Positions 11,786-21,662 of a DNA stretch of 64,000 bases are shown here, piece by piece. The position numbers and the translations under genes were made by a program. This stretch comes from Siphonodentalium dalli (lineage: Eukaryota > Mollusca > Scaphopoda > Gadilida > Siphonodentaliidae), in NCBI GenBank assembly GCA_032622095.1, contig CP136063.1:268267426-268331425 (forward strand), in the 5' to 3' direction. Each line of letters starts with the position of its first letter. Position 1 is the first letter of the stretch. Under the pieces are notes generated by a model. That model ran no database searches. It was given only the letters and a program-made list of their open reading frames with translations, and had not been told where the DNA came from.

Positions 11786-12140
11786 TATGGCTTATGACGT
11801 CACATAAATTCCTCGAAAATCAAAGCGAGACCACGTGGCCGGGATATGTTTCCGTATTTATTTCGTCAGCATTGAATCGGAGTATTAAATTAATTCCTTA
11901 TTAATAATTATGAATTACAATTAATATAGGAGCATGTACAATATGAAAACACAGTGTGTAACATTCACTTGTGCTTATGGATAGTGGATATAAAGCAGTG
12001 TTAAACCATCAAAGAGTTTCAATGGACATCCATCGTGAGTAAACTAATTCAATTTACGCAACATTTATGAATGTATTTCCGCTGTTTATTTTATCTTGAT
12101 AGAAACCGCGCGGCTGGCCAAAACCCAGCGAGCGGGACTA

Positions 12141-12525
12141 CCGCTATTCTCAAAGTAATTGACCAGAAAAATGGGGTGATACCCCGGTCATGACCGCGGT
12201 GATACCGGTAATAAACGGTAACGGTATCGAGATGGTCACGGCGGTGGAGTTACGGTATTGGGCGATAATGATACCGCAGTCTTTTAGCGGGCACCGCATT
12301 AATTTTTTTGAATACTGCGGTCTTTTAGCGGGCACTGCATTAATTTTTTTTAATACCGCAGTGATTTTCATGGAACTCTTTGAGGGGAGGTATTTACTCC
12401 CACATACTTGTTCGCATTAACAAGCGGTATCAGTACCGCGGTATTGGAGGATACCGCGGTATAGTACCGCGGTATTAACGGGGTGACACCACGTTATTGG
12501 TGGTCAATTACTTTAAGTATAGCGG
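12141..12525. mobile_element. Tc1/mariner-like MITE, inverted copy, flanked by TA
   Basis: It begins 'TA-CCGCTATtctcaaagtaattg' and ends 'caattactttaagtATAGCGG-TA'. Its interior is the reverse complement of the neighbouring MITE ('ggggtgataccccggtcatgac', then 'gtattaacggggtgacaccacg'). The 385-bp length is close to that copy. Element X copy 1 has 'gggactctgcgcgcc' here, so the insertion is derived and the target dinucleotide is consistent with TA after one substitution. Confidence 0.75.
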
Positions 12526-12601
12526 TATGCGCGCCTACATTTTGTAAACATGAAAGTCTGAAAGATATCTGTATGAATTTGAACTGAATACACATGTACT
12601 A

Positions 12602-12985
12602 CCCTGCTGGGCAAAACAAGTGTCCACTTAACCACGGTGCGCTTAGCATTGCCACTGCGGCCGAAATGCAACTACACAGCGGCTCCACCAGCTAACTACA
12701 ATTGGGCCGCGGTGTATTTGCCATTCGACCATGGTGTAGTTGTCGCTGTGTGCATTCATTAAACTGAAAAAAGACAATATAAACCAGAAATCTAACCACG
12801 GTGTACATGCCATTCGGCCCCATTGTAGTTGCTTTTCGGCCATGGTGTACATGTGTACTTGACGGTAGGCCATGGTGTACTTGCCACTCGGCCGCGGTGC
12901 TCAACTGCAGTTACAAACTCTGAAACCGCTGCCGAACGCCAAACACACCGCGGTGCCAATGGACACTTGTTTTGTCCAGCAGGGC
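12602..12985. mobile_element. GC-rich inverted-repeat element, TIR CCCTGCTGGRCAAAACAAG
   Basis: Left end 'ccctgctgggcaaaacaagtg' and right end 'cacttgttttgtccagcaggg' are inverted repeats continued by 'tcca' and 'tgga'. The interior is made of 'cggccgaaNNgcaactacac' units. There is no ORF beyond repeat frames. Related copies begin at 9053, 55322 and 56105. It is a short non-autonomous element; transposase type unknown. Confidence 0.7.
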
Positions 12986-12999
12986 AGTACGATTGATCT

Positions 13000-13615
13000 T
13001 TTCAATTTGAAAACAGAAACAATTCTTTTTCAGTCCTAAATCAAATGATTAAATTAATGATAAGCAAATACCTGTGCAACCTTTGATGATTAGAGAACAA
13101 ATTCAACAATGCCTCCAAGCTCCTGTCGAAAGTGAAAGTGCAATAATCATGTCACAAACACAGTTTACACATGATGTCATGAAAAATTGAAATTGAATAC
13201 ACTTAACATTGAATTGCCTAGTCTTCGTGTATCTGTGGTACACAATAATCCATAAAATCCTCAAAACAATATTCATTGTTGCAAATTACATGAAACACAG
13301 ATCAATCACTCGTTGATTTTTCAATTTCGTGCCATGTGGGGCCTTGACCTTGTAGTGGAGAAATCGGTGTATATAAAGTGTTTGTCGACGCCGATGCCGG
13401 CTCTAAATAAAAGTGTACCGGTAATGTCGCACTTCTTCGTTGTTTCTCAATGGATGTGAATGCGATTTGGTATGTGTGTCCGGGTTGGGTCATGGATGAT
13501 ATTGATTATCGCACATGCACATTTGATTTGTTTTTTTAATTTACAAATTTCGAGTAGAAGATTTGTTTACAATCGAGATGGCTAATCACAAACTGTGCCA
13601 CGGTAATATTTTACC
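13000..13615. other. Unassigned non-coding sequence
   Basis: No gene, tandem repeat or inverted repeat was recognised. A TACCGGTA octamer lies at 13416-13423. Open frames are 63 codons or shorter. Confidence 0.4.
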
Positions 13616-13619
13616 GAAT

Positions 13620-14030
13620 GCCATGTTATCAGACTAGAAAGGCTGTGATTAATCCTCGATTAATCTATTATTTGATTGAGTCTCTGAATGACTCAGTGGG
13701 GACAATTAAAAAGTGATCATCGGCAATCGTTGTTGTTGTTGTACTTGTATGTAAATTCCTCCGTCTCGGTTGTCTTCGGAGCACGCTGCTCTCCTAACTC
13801 AGAACACCGTTACTAACAGTCGATTGTGTTGAAGTTGAAGTGAAGAAAACGTAATTCTTCGATCAGTTTCTGCTGGATTCTGCGCAGTAACCTCCCGGAA
13901 GTCACGTGTGAAATTTACGAAAAAGCATACACGCTATTTTCACTCTTGGTATAGAAATATAGAAAAATTATATGACGTCATAATTCACATGCATTTAGGT
14001 ATAAACACCCACTGGGGTGGTTGCTATTAA
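13620..14030 (+). repeat. Third partial copy of the composite repeat's right end
   Basis: Matches 10480-10790 and 56730-57020: 'ggctgtgattaatcctcg', 'ttgttgttgttgtacttg', 'ctgctggattctgcgcagtaacc', 'gtcacgtgtgaaattta', 'ggtatagaaatatagaaaaa', and the same end 'cactggggtggttgcta'. About 60 bp of extra sequence lies between the tcctccg and gctggattc landmarks relative to the other copies. Confidence 0.65.
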
Positions 14031-14121
14031 CTGTCATGTGGACTGTTTTTATGGAGATGTAACATACAAGTTATGACCTCACGGTTACATCTCCATAAAA
14101 ATAGTCCACATGACAGTTAAT
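14026..14121. repeat. Perfect-looking long hairpin, about 40-bp arms
   Basis: 'attaactgtcatgtggact' ... 'tttttatggagatgtaac' is answered by 'gttacatctccataaaaa' and 'agtccacatgacagttaat', with a loop of about 18 bp containing 'atacaagttatgacctca'. The arms are nearly identical, so it is recent or maintained. It starts exactly where the composite repeat ends, so it may be a small element inserted at that boundary. Confidence 0.7.
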
Positions 14122-14375
14122 CCTTATATTTATATACATTTAGCGAAAAAAGCCACTTTTGTAACTGTATTTAAATCGAATAGTGTATCGTGACAAAAAC
14201 AGCCCAAAGTACCCAATAGCACCCTTGGCAAAAGTTAATAGGAAAATGTTCTCTTCATATTGCAACCAGATGACGTATTAAGTCCAAATGCGCCCAAAAC
14301 ATTACGCGTTCGTCTTTCCAAACCCAATGACGTATGGATGGTGTTATGAGCTTGGTGTTATGAGCCGTTGCGCAT

Positions 14376-14470
14376 TCACCGAGAAATAACTGCAACTAGC
14401 CACGTGGGCGTCGACCAATCAGTGTGCTGGATTTAGTGATGACAACACTTAGTATGTAAATATATGTATT
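14376..14470. repeat. Dispersed repeat shared, inverted, with 58470-58568
   Basis: 'gcaactagccacgtg', 'gaccaatcag', 'gctggatttagtgatga' and 'cacttagtatgtaaatata' occur in reverse complement at 58470-58568. The other copy abuts the LTR at 58573, so that LTR appears to have landed in or beside this repeat. Confidence 0.6.
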
Positions 14471-14479
14471 TGTAGCTGA

Positions 14480-16170
14480 TTCTGACCAACTTGCAGCGTT
14501 TGAATGGATAACATTACTGTTATAACTGCCCCCCTCCCCCGGTGATTAATTTGGACCGTACATCTTAATAATATGTACATGATTAGTCATTCCGCTTTTC
14601 TGATGGCATTACAAGCATTCAAATCTTATTTTTCAGACAGGAGGAGCTGCCTGACTGGATTGAGACATACCGGTACAAATTTCATTCCAAGGCCTGATAT
14701 CTGATAACCAATCATAGAATCATGTTTCCTGAGTGTTTCTTGCAGATACTGATTACACTTGATACCAATATTATTAATTCTGTCCAAGACTGGATGAGGA
14801 TGGATTTCAAATGTTATTCGGTGTACATGTAGCGGATACATGTAATCTAGATGTTATCGGTATTTGTCCATGCATGACATAATGTGAGTTGTCGCTTTGT
14901 GACAGTCCTGGCTATATACATGTACCATATGTATAGCAATGGACGGTATGTACTCAATCCAGTACTGTGCAGCGAAGGGGAGGCTTTAATATACAATCAA
15001 ATGATGACCAATGTCTTCATCAAAGGCAAAAATGACACATCCATTCCTTCCTTGATGGAGACCGATCAGTGATGTCTACATTTTATCAGACTTAGTGGTA
15101 AAAATCTTGGCAAGTGAAGTTAGTGAATTCAATTCTGCAACATACATGTACCTGTATGATTCTGTGTGTACCTGTATGAGTCTCAGAAAATGTGCACTAT
15201 GTCATCCAGTGTATGCATAACCTTTGTTATACCGTACTTTATACTACATTGACCAGAATTGGGAGGTGTACCAGTTTCATATCTCTACACAAAGCACAAC
15301 AGTACCCATGGATCAGTCTCAGGCCTTGTTTCTGAGCTTGTCTGAAGGATATGAACTTTTAAAGATATATTATGCACTTGTTCTGGTGCGTGAAACTGAT
15401 CAGTTAGTACCAAGGCGCTATGCCAACTGGAAGAAGGTAGCATTCTACTAACATAGCCGAAAATCGAAAGCAAATCAACCGTATCACTCCATAGAAAACA
15501 TTGTCTGAACTACGCTCAATTGTGAATTATTACTACTCGATTCGGGGCGCATCTATCAGCGATAATATAACGAAAACGAGTTCGCCTTCGATAGTTACTG
15601 CATTTAATTATGTATACGAATGATGGTGTGTGTTGTTAATTTGGATATAATATTTGTAAAAAGTACTACTTTGAACAAGATTATTCTCCATTTATATTTT
15701 ATCACCCTACTGGAGTGTTTCACATCACTTTAAGTGACAAATTATTGCAGCATGTCAATATAATCAGATTCATGTACATGTACACACATACAGGCCTTAA
15801 AATCCATCACAGAATAAAAATATTCTGATGTTCCTTCATCTTTGTCAACCTGTACAATGAGCTTAATGTGGCTTAGACATGTACCACACATGTACATTTA
15901 AAGACAGATAATCCGAGTTCACGTTCCTCAATTACCATTTCTTTGGCTTCAGGGGTAAAACAAATTTATTCGAGTTGAGGAACACACCCTTTAAAGTTCT
16001 GAGTTATAAAATATAATTTTTTGAAATCAGTTATTTTTCACCACCTTGAATATTTCCCGGCCTAGCAAATATTCAATGAGTCGATTGACATAATCTTGAT
16101 ACCAAGTTGCGATGAACAAAATGTTGATTTATAACACGTTTTGGAAAATGTTACACTAGAGTTGACAATA
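14480..16170. other. Unassigned non-coding sequence
   Basis: No supported gene or structured repeat. A C-rich patch ('gcccccctcccccgg') lies near 14528 and a TACCGGTA octamer at 14668-14675. Open frames are 62-75 codons with no domain. Short pieces of (ACATGT)n occur near 15146 and 15772. Confidence 0.4.
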
Positions 16171-16172
16171 GT

Positions 16173-16360
16173 TACAGTAATGCCCAAAGTAATTGACCAC
16201 TTAACCACATCAGAATTAAATGACTTGTTGCCATTCATCGGAAAGCTCTTGTGGAGAGCTTTCCGATGAATGGCAACACATCATATTTCCGACTAAATCC
16301 TGAAAAATTACCCATAATTCAGCTGTAGTTAAGTGGTCAATTACTTTGGCCATTACTGTA
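16173..16360. mobile_element. Complete palindromic Tc1/mariner-like MITE
   Basis: 'TA-CAGTAATGCCCAAAGTAATTG' and 'CAATTACTTTGGCCATTACTG-TA' are the ends, followed inward by 'accacttaac' and 'gttaagtggt'. The centre is a second inverted repeat, 'ttgccattcatcggaaagctc' and 'gagctttccgatgaatggcaa'. The whole 188-bp unit folds on itself. TA flanks with CAGT..ACTG ends fit the Tc1/mariner superfamily. Further copies are at 18627-19346 (split) and 3040-3175 (half). Confidence 0.8.
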
Positions 16361-16364
16361 GCAT

Positions 16365-18140
16365 TATGTTTTGGTAATTAATTGATTAAGAAATGTTGTT
16401 CTTAGAATCTGATGATATGGAGACCATGGAGAGATTGTTCACCTTTAATTGTCCATGTTGACTTTAAAGCATACTAGTAACATATGTTATGTTTATTTTA
16501 TGTATCCCTGCATAAAATGGGGTGATAAATTTATATTATACACACATCTGGTCTTTCGATATTTTGTGAGTTAATTAATTTATATGAAAGAATGGCATTG
16601 CATACTAGCAATTCTGATAAACACCACTGTTACAATGACATTACCAACCAATGTTGAATAAGTCCAATAAGATGCCATGGTTTAATAAAACTTAAACCTT
16701 CCATGACTGGAGATTCCTGAAATTTTGCTAAAACCCTGCGCCAATGCATTCTCTTATATTTGCGAGTCTCCAAAATAGAGCCTCACATATATAAGAGAAT
16801 ACATGGCCTAACAATATTTACCTTGACCTTGTAATCCATTGCATATACATGTACATGTGATGCTCGCAATGTGAGACTTGTTTATTTTCAAGAATTCACT
16901 GGTACATGATCTTTAATGGCTTTAATGGTGCACCAGCGCAGCTCCCATCATGAAAGGGTTAAACATTGCAAGGCCAAAGCATTTGAAAAATATTCTGAAA
17001 ATAATATTTAGACTAAAATATTTTTAACCTTCTACGCGATTACTAGTACTGTAGCAATGTTTGTTGACAAATCACTGTAACAGTTTTGTTTACATAGTGA
17101 TGGTTCCAACAGGAGAAATTTCGTTATTGGAAAACTTTCAATAATTAATATAGGAACCAGTAATCATGTTTTTCTTAGTGGTGATGTTTTTATGAACTGT
17201 TGTATGTTATACATTGTTTGGCATATTTACTATCACTGTGAGTGCCTTGGGTCCCATTAAAATGATTTGAAACACTCAATGAAATATCTGCGCCCCAGTA
17301 GATTATTTTGTAGGGATTTTAGTATGATGAGAGTCAGTATCATGATTCTTAGTTTGAGTCTGGTAAAAAGCAGCTGATTTGATGTAGAAATGCTATAGTT
17401 TGATTCTTGCAAAATTTAAAGGCCTGTTTTACATTCGCGTCTATCCATCAAAGGTGCTCCAGACACTTCATACCGCTATAAGTGTAGTAGTATGTACATG
17501 TACCTTTTTTACAAACTTTTATGTTATTTTGCATGACTGCACTTCAAAGAACTCAAAAGCCGCTCATGCACTTAATTCATCAATTTAAAACAAGTACATG
17601 TACATGTTATTCTGCACTTTTGTCCGCATTTTTATCAAAAAAAGTCTGGGACTACTAGTGCTATACTAACATGTAGACTATACTGTGAAAAAAACTTGAT
17701 AAAGTCTTAATAAATTTAAGAGTTGTTTCCAGTAAAAGACAGACCAAATCTCTTCAAGTTCCATATCATGGGCCAAATTCATTCCATTCGTTGCATATAT
17801 TCTGTTGAGTATCAAAGGCGATGATCTCATAAATGGCCGGAATCAGTGTACCCTTTAATGCTTGTAATACATGCATGCACCAGTACCCGTTTAGACCCAA
17901 GTTTTCCCCGTCCACAACTTGTGGTATCGGTTGGGTTGATGCTATATTTGACCGAGTCCCATCCCGATGTTCTTCTATAATGGACTTTACGCCCAGAATT
18001 GTGGGCTGAAGTTATCTTGATTATAGCACTACCAGTATTTCTTCAGATTAGGTCAAATTGACGCTTTTTAAAAAAGAACATAGAGGGCAGCCTTTCCCAT
18101 GATTTCAAACCCTCATATACGATTATATGATATCAAACCC
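16365..18140. other. Unassigned AT-rich sequence
   Basis: No supported gene. An imperfect hairpin ('cattctcttatat' and 'atataagagaatac') lies at about 16748-16803. Open frames are about 62 codons or less and show no domain. Confidence 0.4.
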
Positions 18141-18146
18141 GCATAT

Positions 18147-18350
18147 ACTTAAAGTAATTGACCATCTCTAACGTGGTGTTACCCCAGTAATGCTGTGGTG
18201 TTACACTGCAGTAATTTCGAACACCATGGTAAGGTTACAGCTTGAACACAAAACAGTTGCACCACGATGGATGCGGTATGCAATTAAAATGCAGTGATTT
18301 TCCTTATATCTTTGGAACTTAAAGGAATGGATGGCCTTCGTTATAGGTTA
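18147..18350 (+). mobile_element. MITE fragment with TATACTTAAAGTAATTGACCA end
   Basis: The left end 'tatacttaaagtaattgacca' is the terminal motif shared with the CCGCTAT MITEs. The interior ('taacgtggtgttacccc', 'gtgttacactgcagtaa', 'gcagtgattttcc', 'gaatggatggccttcgtt') is the reverse complement of 2641-2905. No right end was found. Confidence 0.6.
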
Positions 18351-18626
18351 TAATTTAAAAATAACATTTGCAAAAAGTTTCCCAAGAATATACTAATAGT
18401 ATATGATAATGTTCATATGAATGCATTATTATCCACAAAACACACTTGGTGTGAGTCAATCGTTTGTTTATATACAGCACTTAAATAGTGAGCGATAAGC
18501 AAAACACTCAACATCGTCATGAGTGTTTAATTGAGTGATTCATGGTGACCCTTTGAACACTGAAATATGGAGATGCTATAATATAGAAGAGTAGCCAGAC
18601 AGGACTCGGTCCAAAACAGTTTCATG

Positions 18627-19346
18627 TACAGTAATGCTCTAAGTAATCGACTCCTTAACCACAGCAGAATTATGGCTAACTTTTCAGGATTTAGTCGGAA
18701 ATATGGCTTGTTGCCATTCATCGGAAAGCTTTTTGGGAGAGCTTTCCGATGAATGACAACAAGCCATATTTCTGACTAAATCCTGAAAAGTTACGAATAA
18801 TTCTACTGTGTTTAAAGACACGGTTGGCCTTGGCGGTGGGTATCCTGTGAAAATATCTCCACCCGTCAAAAACCGCCACAAACAGAAAGAACATCAAGAT
18901 GTAGATAGACTTTGTCCGTATACAAATAAGAAAAATCGCATAAACAGTATGTTATGGTCATATGTTTGACCTTGTTATGTAAACAAAGGCATAAAAAGTA
19001 ACTTTTCTGGTGTTTGTTTATATTATGATGGTAAACAAAAACGTTCTTTGTTGGTGAATACCTGATATGGAACTAATAAAGAGCGTTTATGCCATTTGTG
19101 TGTGATTAGCCAGTAGCATTGTTCTGTCTTCTGTAACACAATCAGGCTCTTGCTTAGGTAAAATATAATAGGGCTTTGTGATAACATGCTGTTTACGCGA
19201 TGGTCATGGTATATATGAATGGAACTGTATGCGTTTTAATGTTTTTCTGTTTACGGACGTTTGGAACAAATATGAATATTTTCGACAATTAAGACCACAC
19301 GTGCCTTTAAGGGGTCAATTATACCGGTACTTAGGGCATTACTGTA
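18627..19346. mobile_element. Palindromic Tc1/mariner-like MITE split by a TTAA element
   Basis: The left end 'TA-CAGTAATGCTCTAAGTAATC' (18627) and central hairpin ('ttgccattcatcggaaagctt' / 'agctttccgatgaatgacaa') match 16173-16360. Its right end reappears after 19306 as 'TTAAggggtcaatta' and 'gggcattactg-TA' (to 19346). The 491 bp between the TTAA at 18812 and the TTAA at 19307 are a separate element. The right end also contains TACCGGTA (19321-19328), absent at the equivalent place in the intact MITE. Confidence 0.75.
18816..19306 (+). mobile_element. TTAA-flanked non-autonomous element, copy T1
   Basis: Flanked by TTAA (18812-18815 and 19307-19310). Start 'agacacggttggccttggcgg' and end 'ccacacgtgcct' are diverged forms of the TIR AGGCACGGGAGGCC seen in 20035-20514. 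The interior matches the other copies ('aaaaccgccacaaacagaaag', 'ataaagagcgtttatgcca', 'gtgtgtgattagccagta', 'atgaatattttcgaca'). It has no transposase. TTAA targets are used by piggyBac- and Kolobok-type transposases; which one is unknown. Confidence 0.75.
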
Positions 19347-19487
19347 TTCGACATCCCAAGCTGTTGCATACCGAAAAGACTTGGGCTAGTACCTGAACAG
19401 TAAACATGCAATCTGCATGATTCATGTAACAGCTATTGAAACCATGCTGATGTTGTATATACACAGAATGTCACAATTTTGTTTATG

Positions 19488-19595
19488 GGTTTGTTGATAT
19501 GACACAAGCGCTAGCGCAAAAAGATAGAATAAACAGCACAACCTAGAGTTCTATCTTTCATCAATTGCACAAGTGCTGTATCAACAAATTCATTA
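19488..19595. repeat. Imperfect hairpin around 'aagatagaa'/'ttctatctt'
   Basis: 'ttgttgatatgacacaagcgc' with 'aaaagatagaa' is answered by 'ttctatctttcat', 'gcacaagtgctgtatcaacaa'. Mismatches and bulges are present. It is probably a decayed small fold-back element; no flanking duplication is clear. Confidence 0.5.
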
Positions 19596-19599
19596 ATAC

Positions 19600-20030
19600 A
19601 AGGGTCTTTCTTTGTTTATTACACATCACCTGTCGTAGAATATGTGTATTTAAAAATACAGACTTACAATGTTTATTGAGGCACATAGCCACATACAGGG
19701 CTTGGTTTGTCATGTGTGGTGATTTATTTCTTATCATTTGAACTGGATACTCAAATAACAGAAATTGTTATAATTTTGTTTGCAACCGACATATTTGAGA
19801 TAAATCTTTCTATAAACATATTGAAAATCATTTGTCAGGTGTAATTATTAGCAATCAATATCTTTTTGTTGCGTATATAGGTTTATACAATTTTAAGAGG
19901 CAGAACAAGATACAGGTAATACCTGTCAGGTACTTTGTATAGTTTCACTTCGGGAATGTACACAGTATCTTGTTTGGACACTTGCAATTTTAGAAACACA
20001 TAAATGTAACGAAAATTGTTGTTAGTATAT
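19600..20030. other. Unassigned AT-rich sequence
   Basis: Nothing recognisable. A 90-codon minus-strand frame at 19883-20155 runs into the adjacent TTAA element and has no domain signature, so it is not called as a gene. Confidence 0.4.
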
Positions 20031-20034
20031 TTAA

Positions 20035-20514
20035 AGGTACGGGAGGCCATGGCAGTGGGTATGCTGTGAAAATATTTCCACCGGTCAAAAACCGCCACAA
20101 ACAGAAAGAATATTAAAATGTATACAACTGAGAAATATCGCATTAGTAACAGCATTTTATTGTCATATTTTTGACCATTGTAAACAAAAGCATAAAAAGT
20201 TACTTTCCTGGTGTTTGTTTACATTATGATGGTAAACATAAGGAGTGCTCTTTGTTGCTGAATTCCTAATATGGAACAAATAAAGAGCGTTTATATCATT
20301 TGTGTGTGATTAGCCAGTAACACTGTGCTGTCTTCTGTAACACAATCATGCAGGCTCTTGCTTAGATGAAATATAGTACTAGTAGGTTTTAATGATATCA
20401 TGCTGTTTACGCCATGGCCATGGTATATATGAACGAAACTGTATGTGTTTTTCTGTTCACGGTGATTGAAACAAATATGAATATTTTCGACAACTATAAG
20501 GCCTCCCGTGCCTT
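20035..20514 (+). mobile_element. TTAA-flanked non-autonomous element, copy T2
   Basis: TTAA at 20031-20034 and 20515-20518 flank 480 bp. Ends 'aggtacgggaggccatgg' and 'aaggcctcccgtgcctt' are inverted repeats. The interior is collinear with T1 and, in reverse, with T3 at 23237-23738. The best-preserved ends of the three copies are here. No ORF. Confidence 0.8.
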
Positions 20515-20518
20515 TTAA

Positions 20519-21135
20519 GTCACCTTATTGTCTCTATTATACATACATATATATCTCTTAAAACACAATTAAAAAAATTATATATTAATTGAAAATTAAA
20601 TGTTTTCTTAATTAAGAATTGTTTTCTAATTATCTCTCCTAAATGGGGAAAATATTCCTGCTTAAGCAAACTTGTTTTCCTTACTTAGATTTATTTTCCT
20701 ACTTGAGAAAATCTCGTTCTAGAAAAAATTGGCAACACTTAAGATAAAATATCTTGACGCTATTTCTTAAATTAGAAAATATTATTTCTTGTTCTAGAAT
20801 AATTGTGTGGCTTTCTTAAATTTCTAGCTATTCTCCCAAGATAATCGAAGTATCTTAAACTTATCTTATTTTAAGAAAAATTAACTTATGCGAGAAATAC
20901 AATCTTTCCTACAATAAGAAAAAAAATCTATACAAAGATTTTTTTACTAGGATTTTCTTACTAAGATGACTGTGTTTTCTTAAAGAAATTTTCTCAGACA
21001 AGAAATATTCTCACCCTTTCTTTTCTTGACCTAGAAAATATGTTGGTCTTATTTTTCTAGCTATTCTCCCAAGATAATATCTCATTTCAAGTGTTTTTTT
21101 TCCTGAATTGAGAAAATATTTTTGGCAGTGTGGCC
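20519..21135. repeat. AT-rich low-complexity tract with internal direct repeat
   Basis: A long run of 'ttttcttaNctaga'-type motifs, very poor in G and C. 'tctagctattctcccaagataat' occurs near 20822 and again near 21055. No gene. It could be a decayed simple repeat or a nuclear-matrix-type AT tract; the sequence does not decide. Confidence 0.55.
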
Positions 21136-21662
21136 ATGCACGACAACCTCTCACCAATGAGCACATGGACCAATCTAATTATTTTCTGGTCAATGTAGGA
21201 CATACCCATTACGGTTGTATAGTGTCAAATCGGACAAGGCAACTTTATTGTAATTAGAACTAGGAAATGTAACATGGGGTCAATACCTTAACACATATTG
21301 AAAATAATATTGTAATACTGCCTTTTTGGGAAATTTCACCAGCGCCTGTGTACCCGAGTATTATGAAACCCACTTATTAGGAAGAATGTCCAGAATCGGG
21401 CGATTAGTTGTAACTATACATACTTTATTAAATCTTCAAAAGGGTAAATTGGCGAGCACAAATCAATGTTATGCTGGCTTCATATGCTCTTTAAAAAATA
21501 ATGTTCATTATCACCGCCATTTTACAGCCGTTTTCTACTTATCGCACAAAAGTGAAAAAACGCGCTTTGTTATTACAAATCAGGAATAGACTAGCACGGA
21601 ACGCTCTTTTCGGTTCCATGCCGTACATATGGCTATTGATTGGGAACCAAATACCGTGTTAA

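Larger units (their letters stand above)
11113..12560. mobile_element. Inverted-repeat element X, copy 2, with two nested MITEs
   Basis: This is the reverse complement of 8088-8713 ('gaggcgcgcgatcgctcttgcgc', 'cacctaggcc', 'ggcttatgacgtcacataaatt', 'agcgagcgggact', 'catgaaagtctgaaag'), interrupted by MITEs at 11443-11785 and 12141-12525. Comparison with copy 1 gives the empty sites of both. A 76-codon frame at 11079-11309 is only a frame through the element. No transposase is present. Confidence 0.65.
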
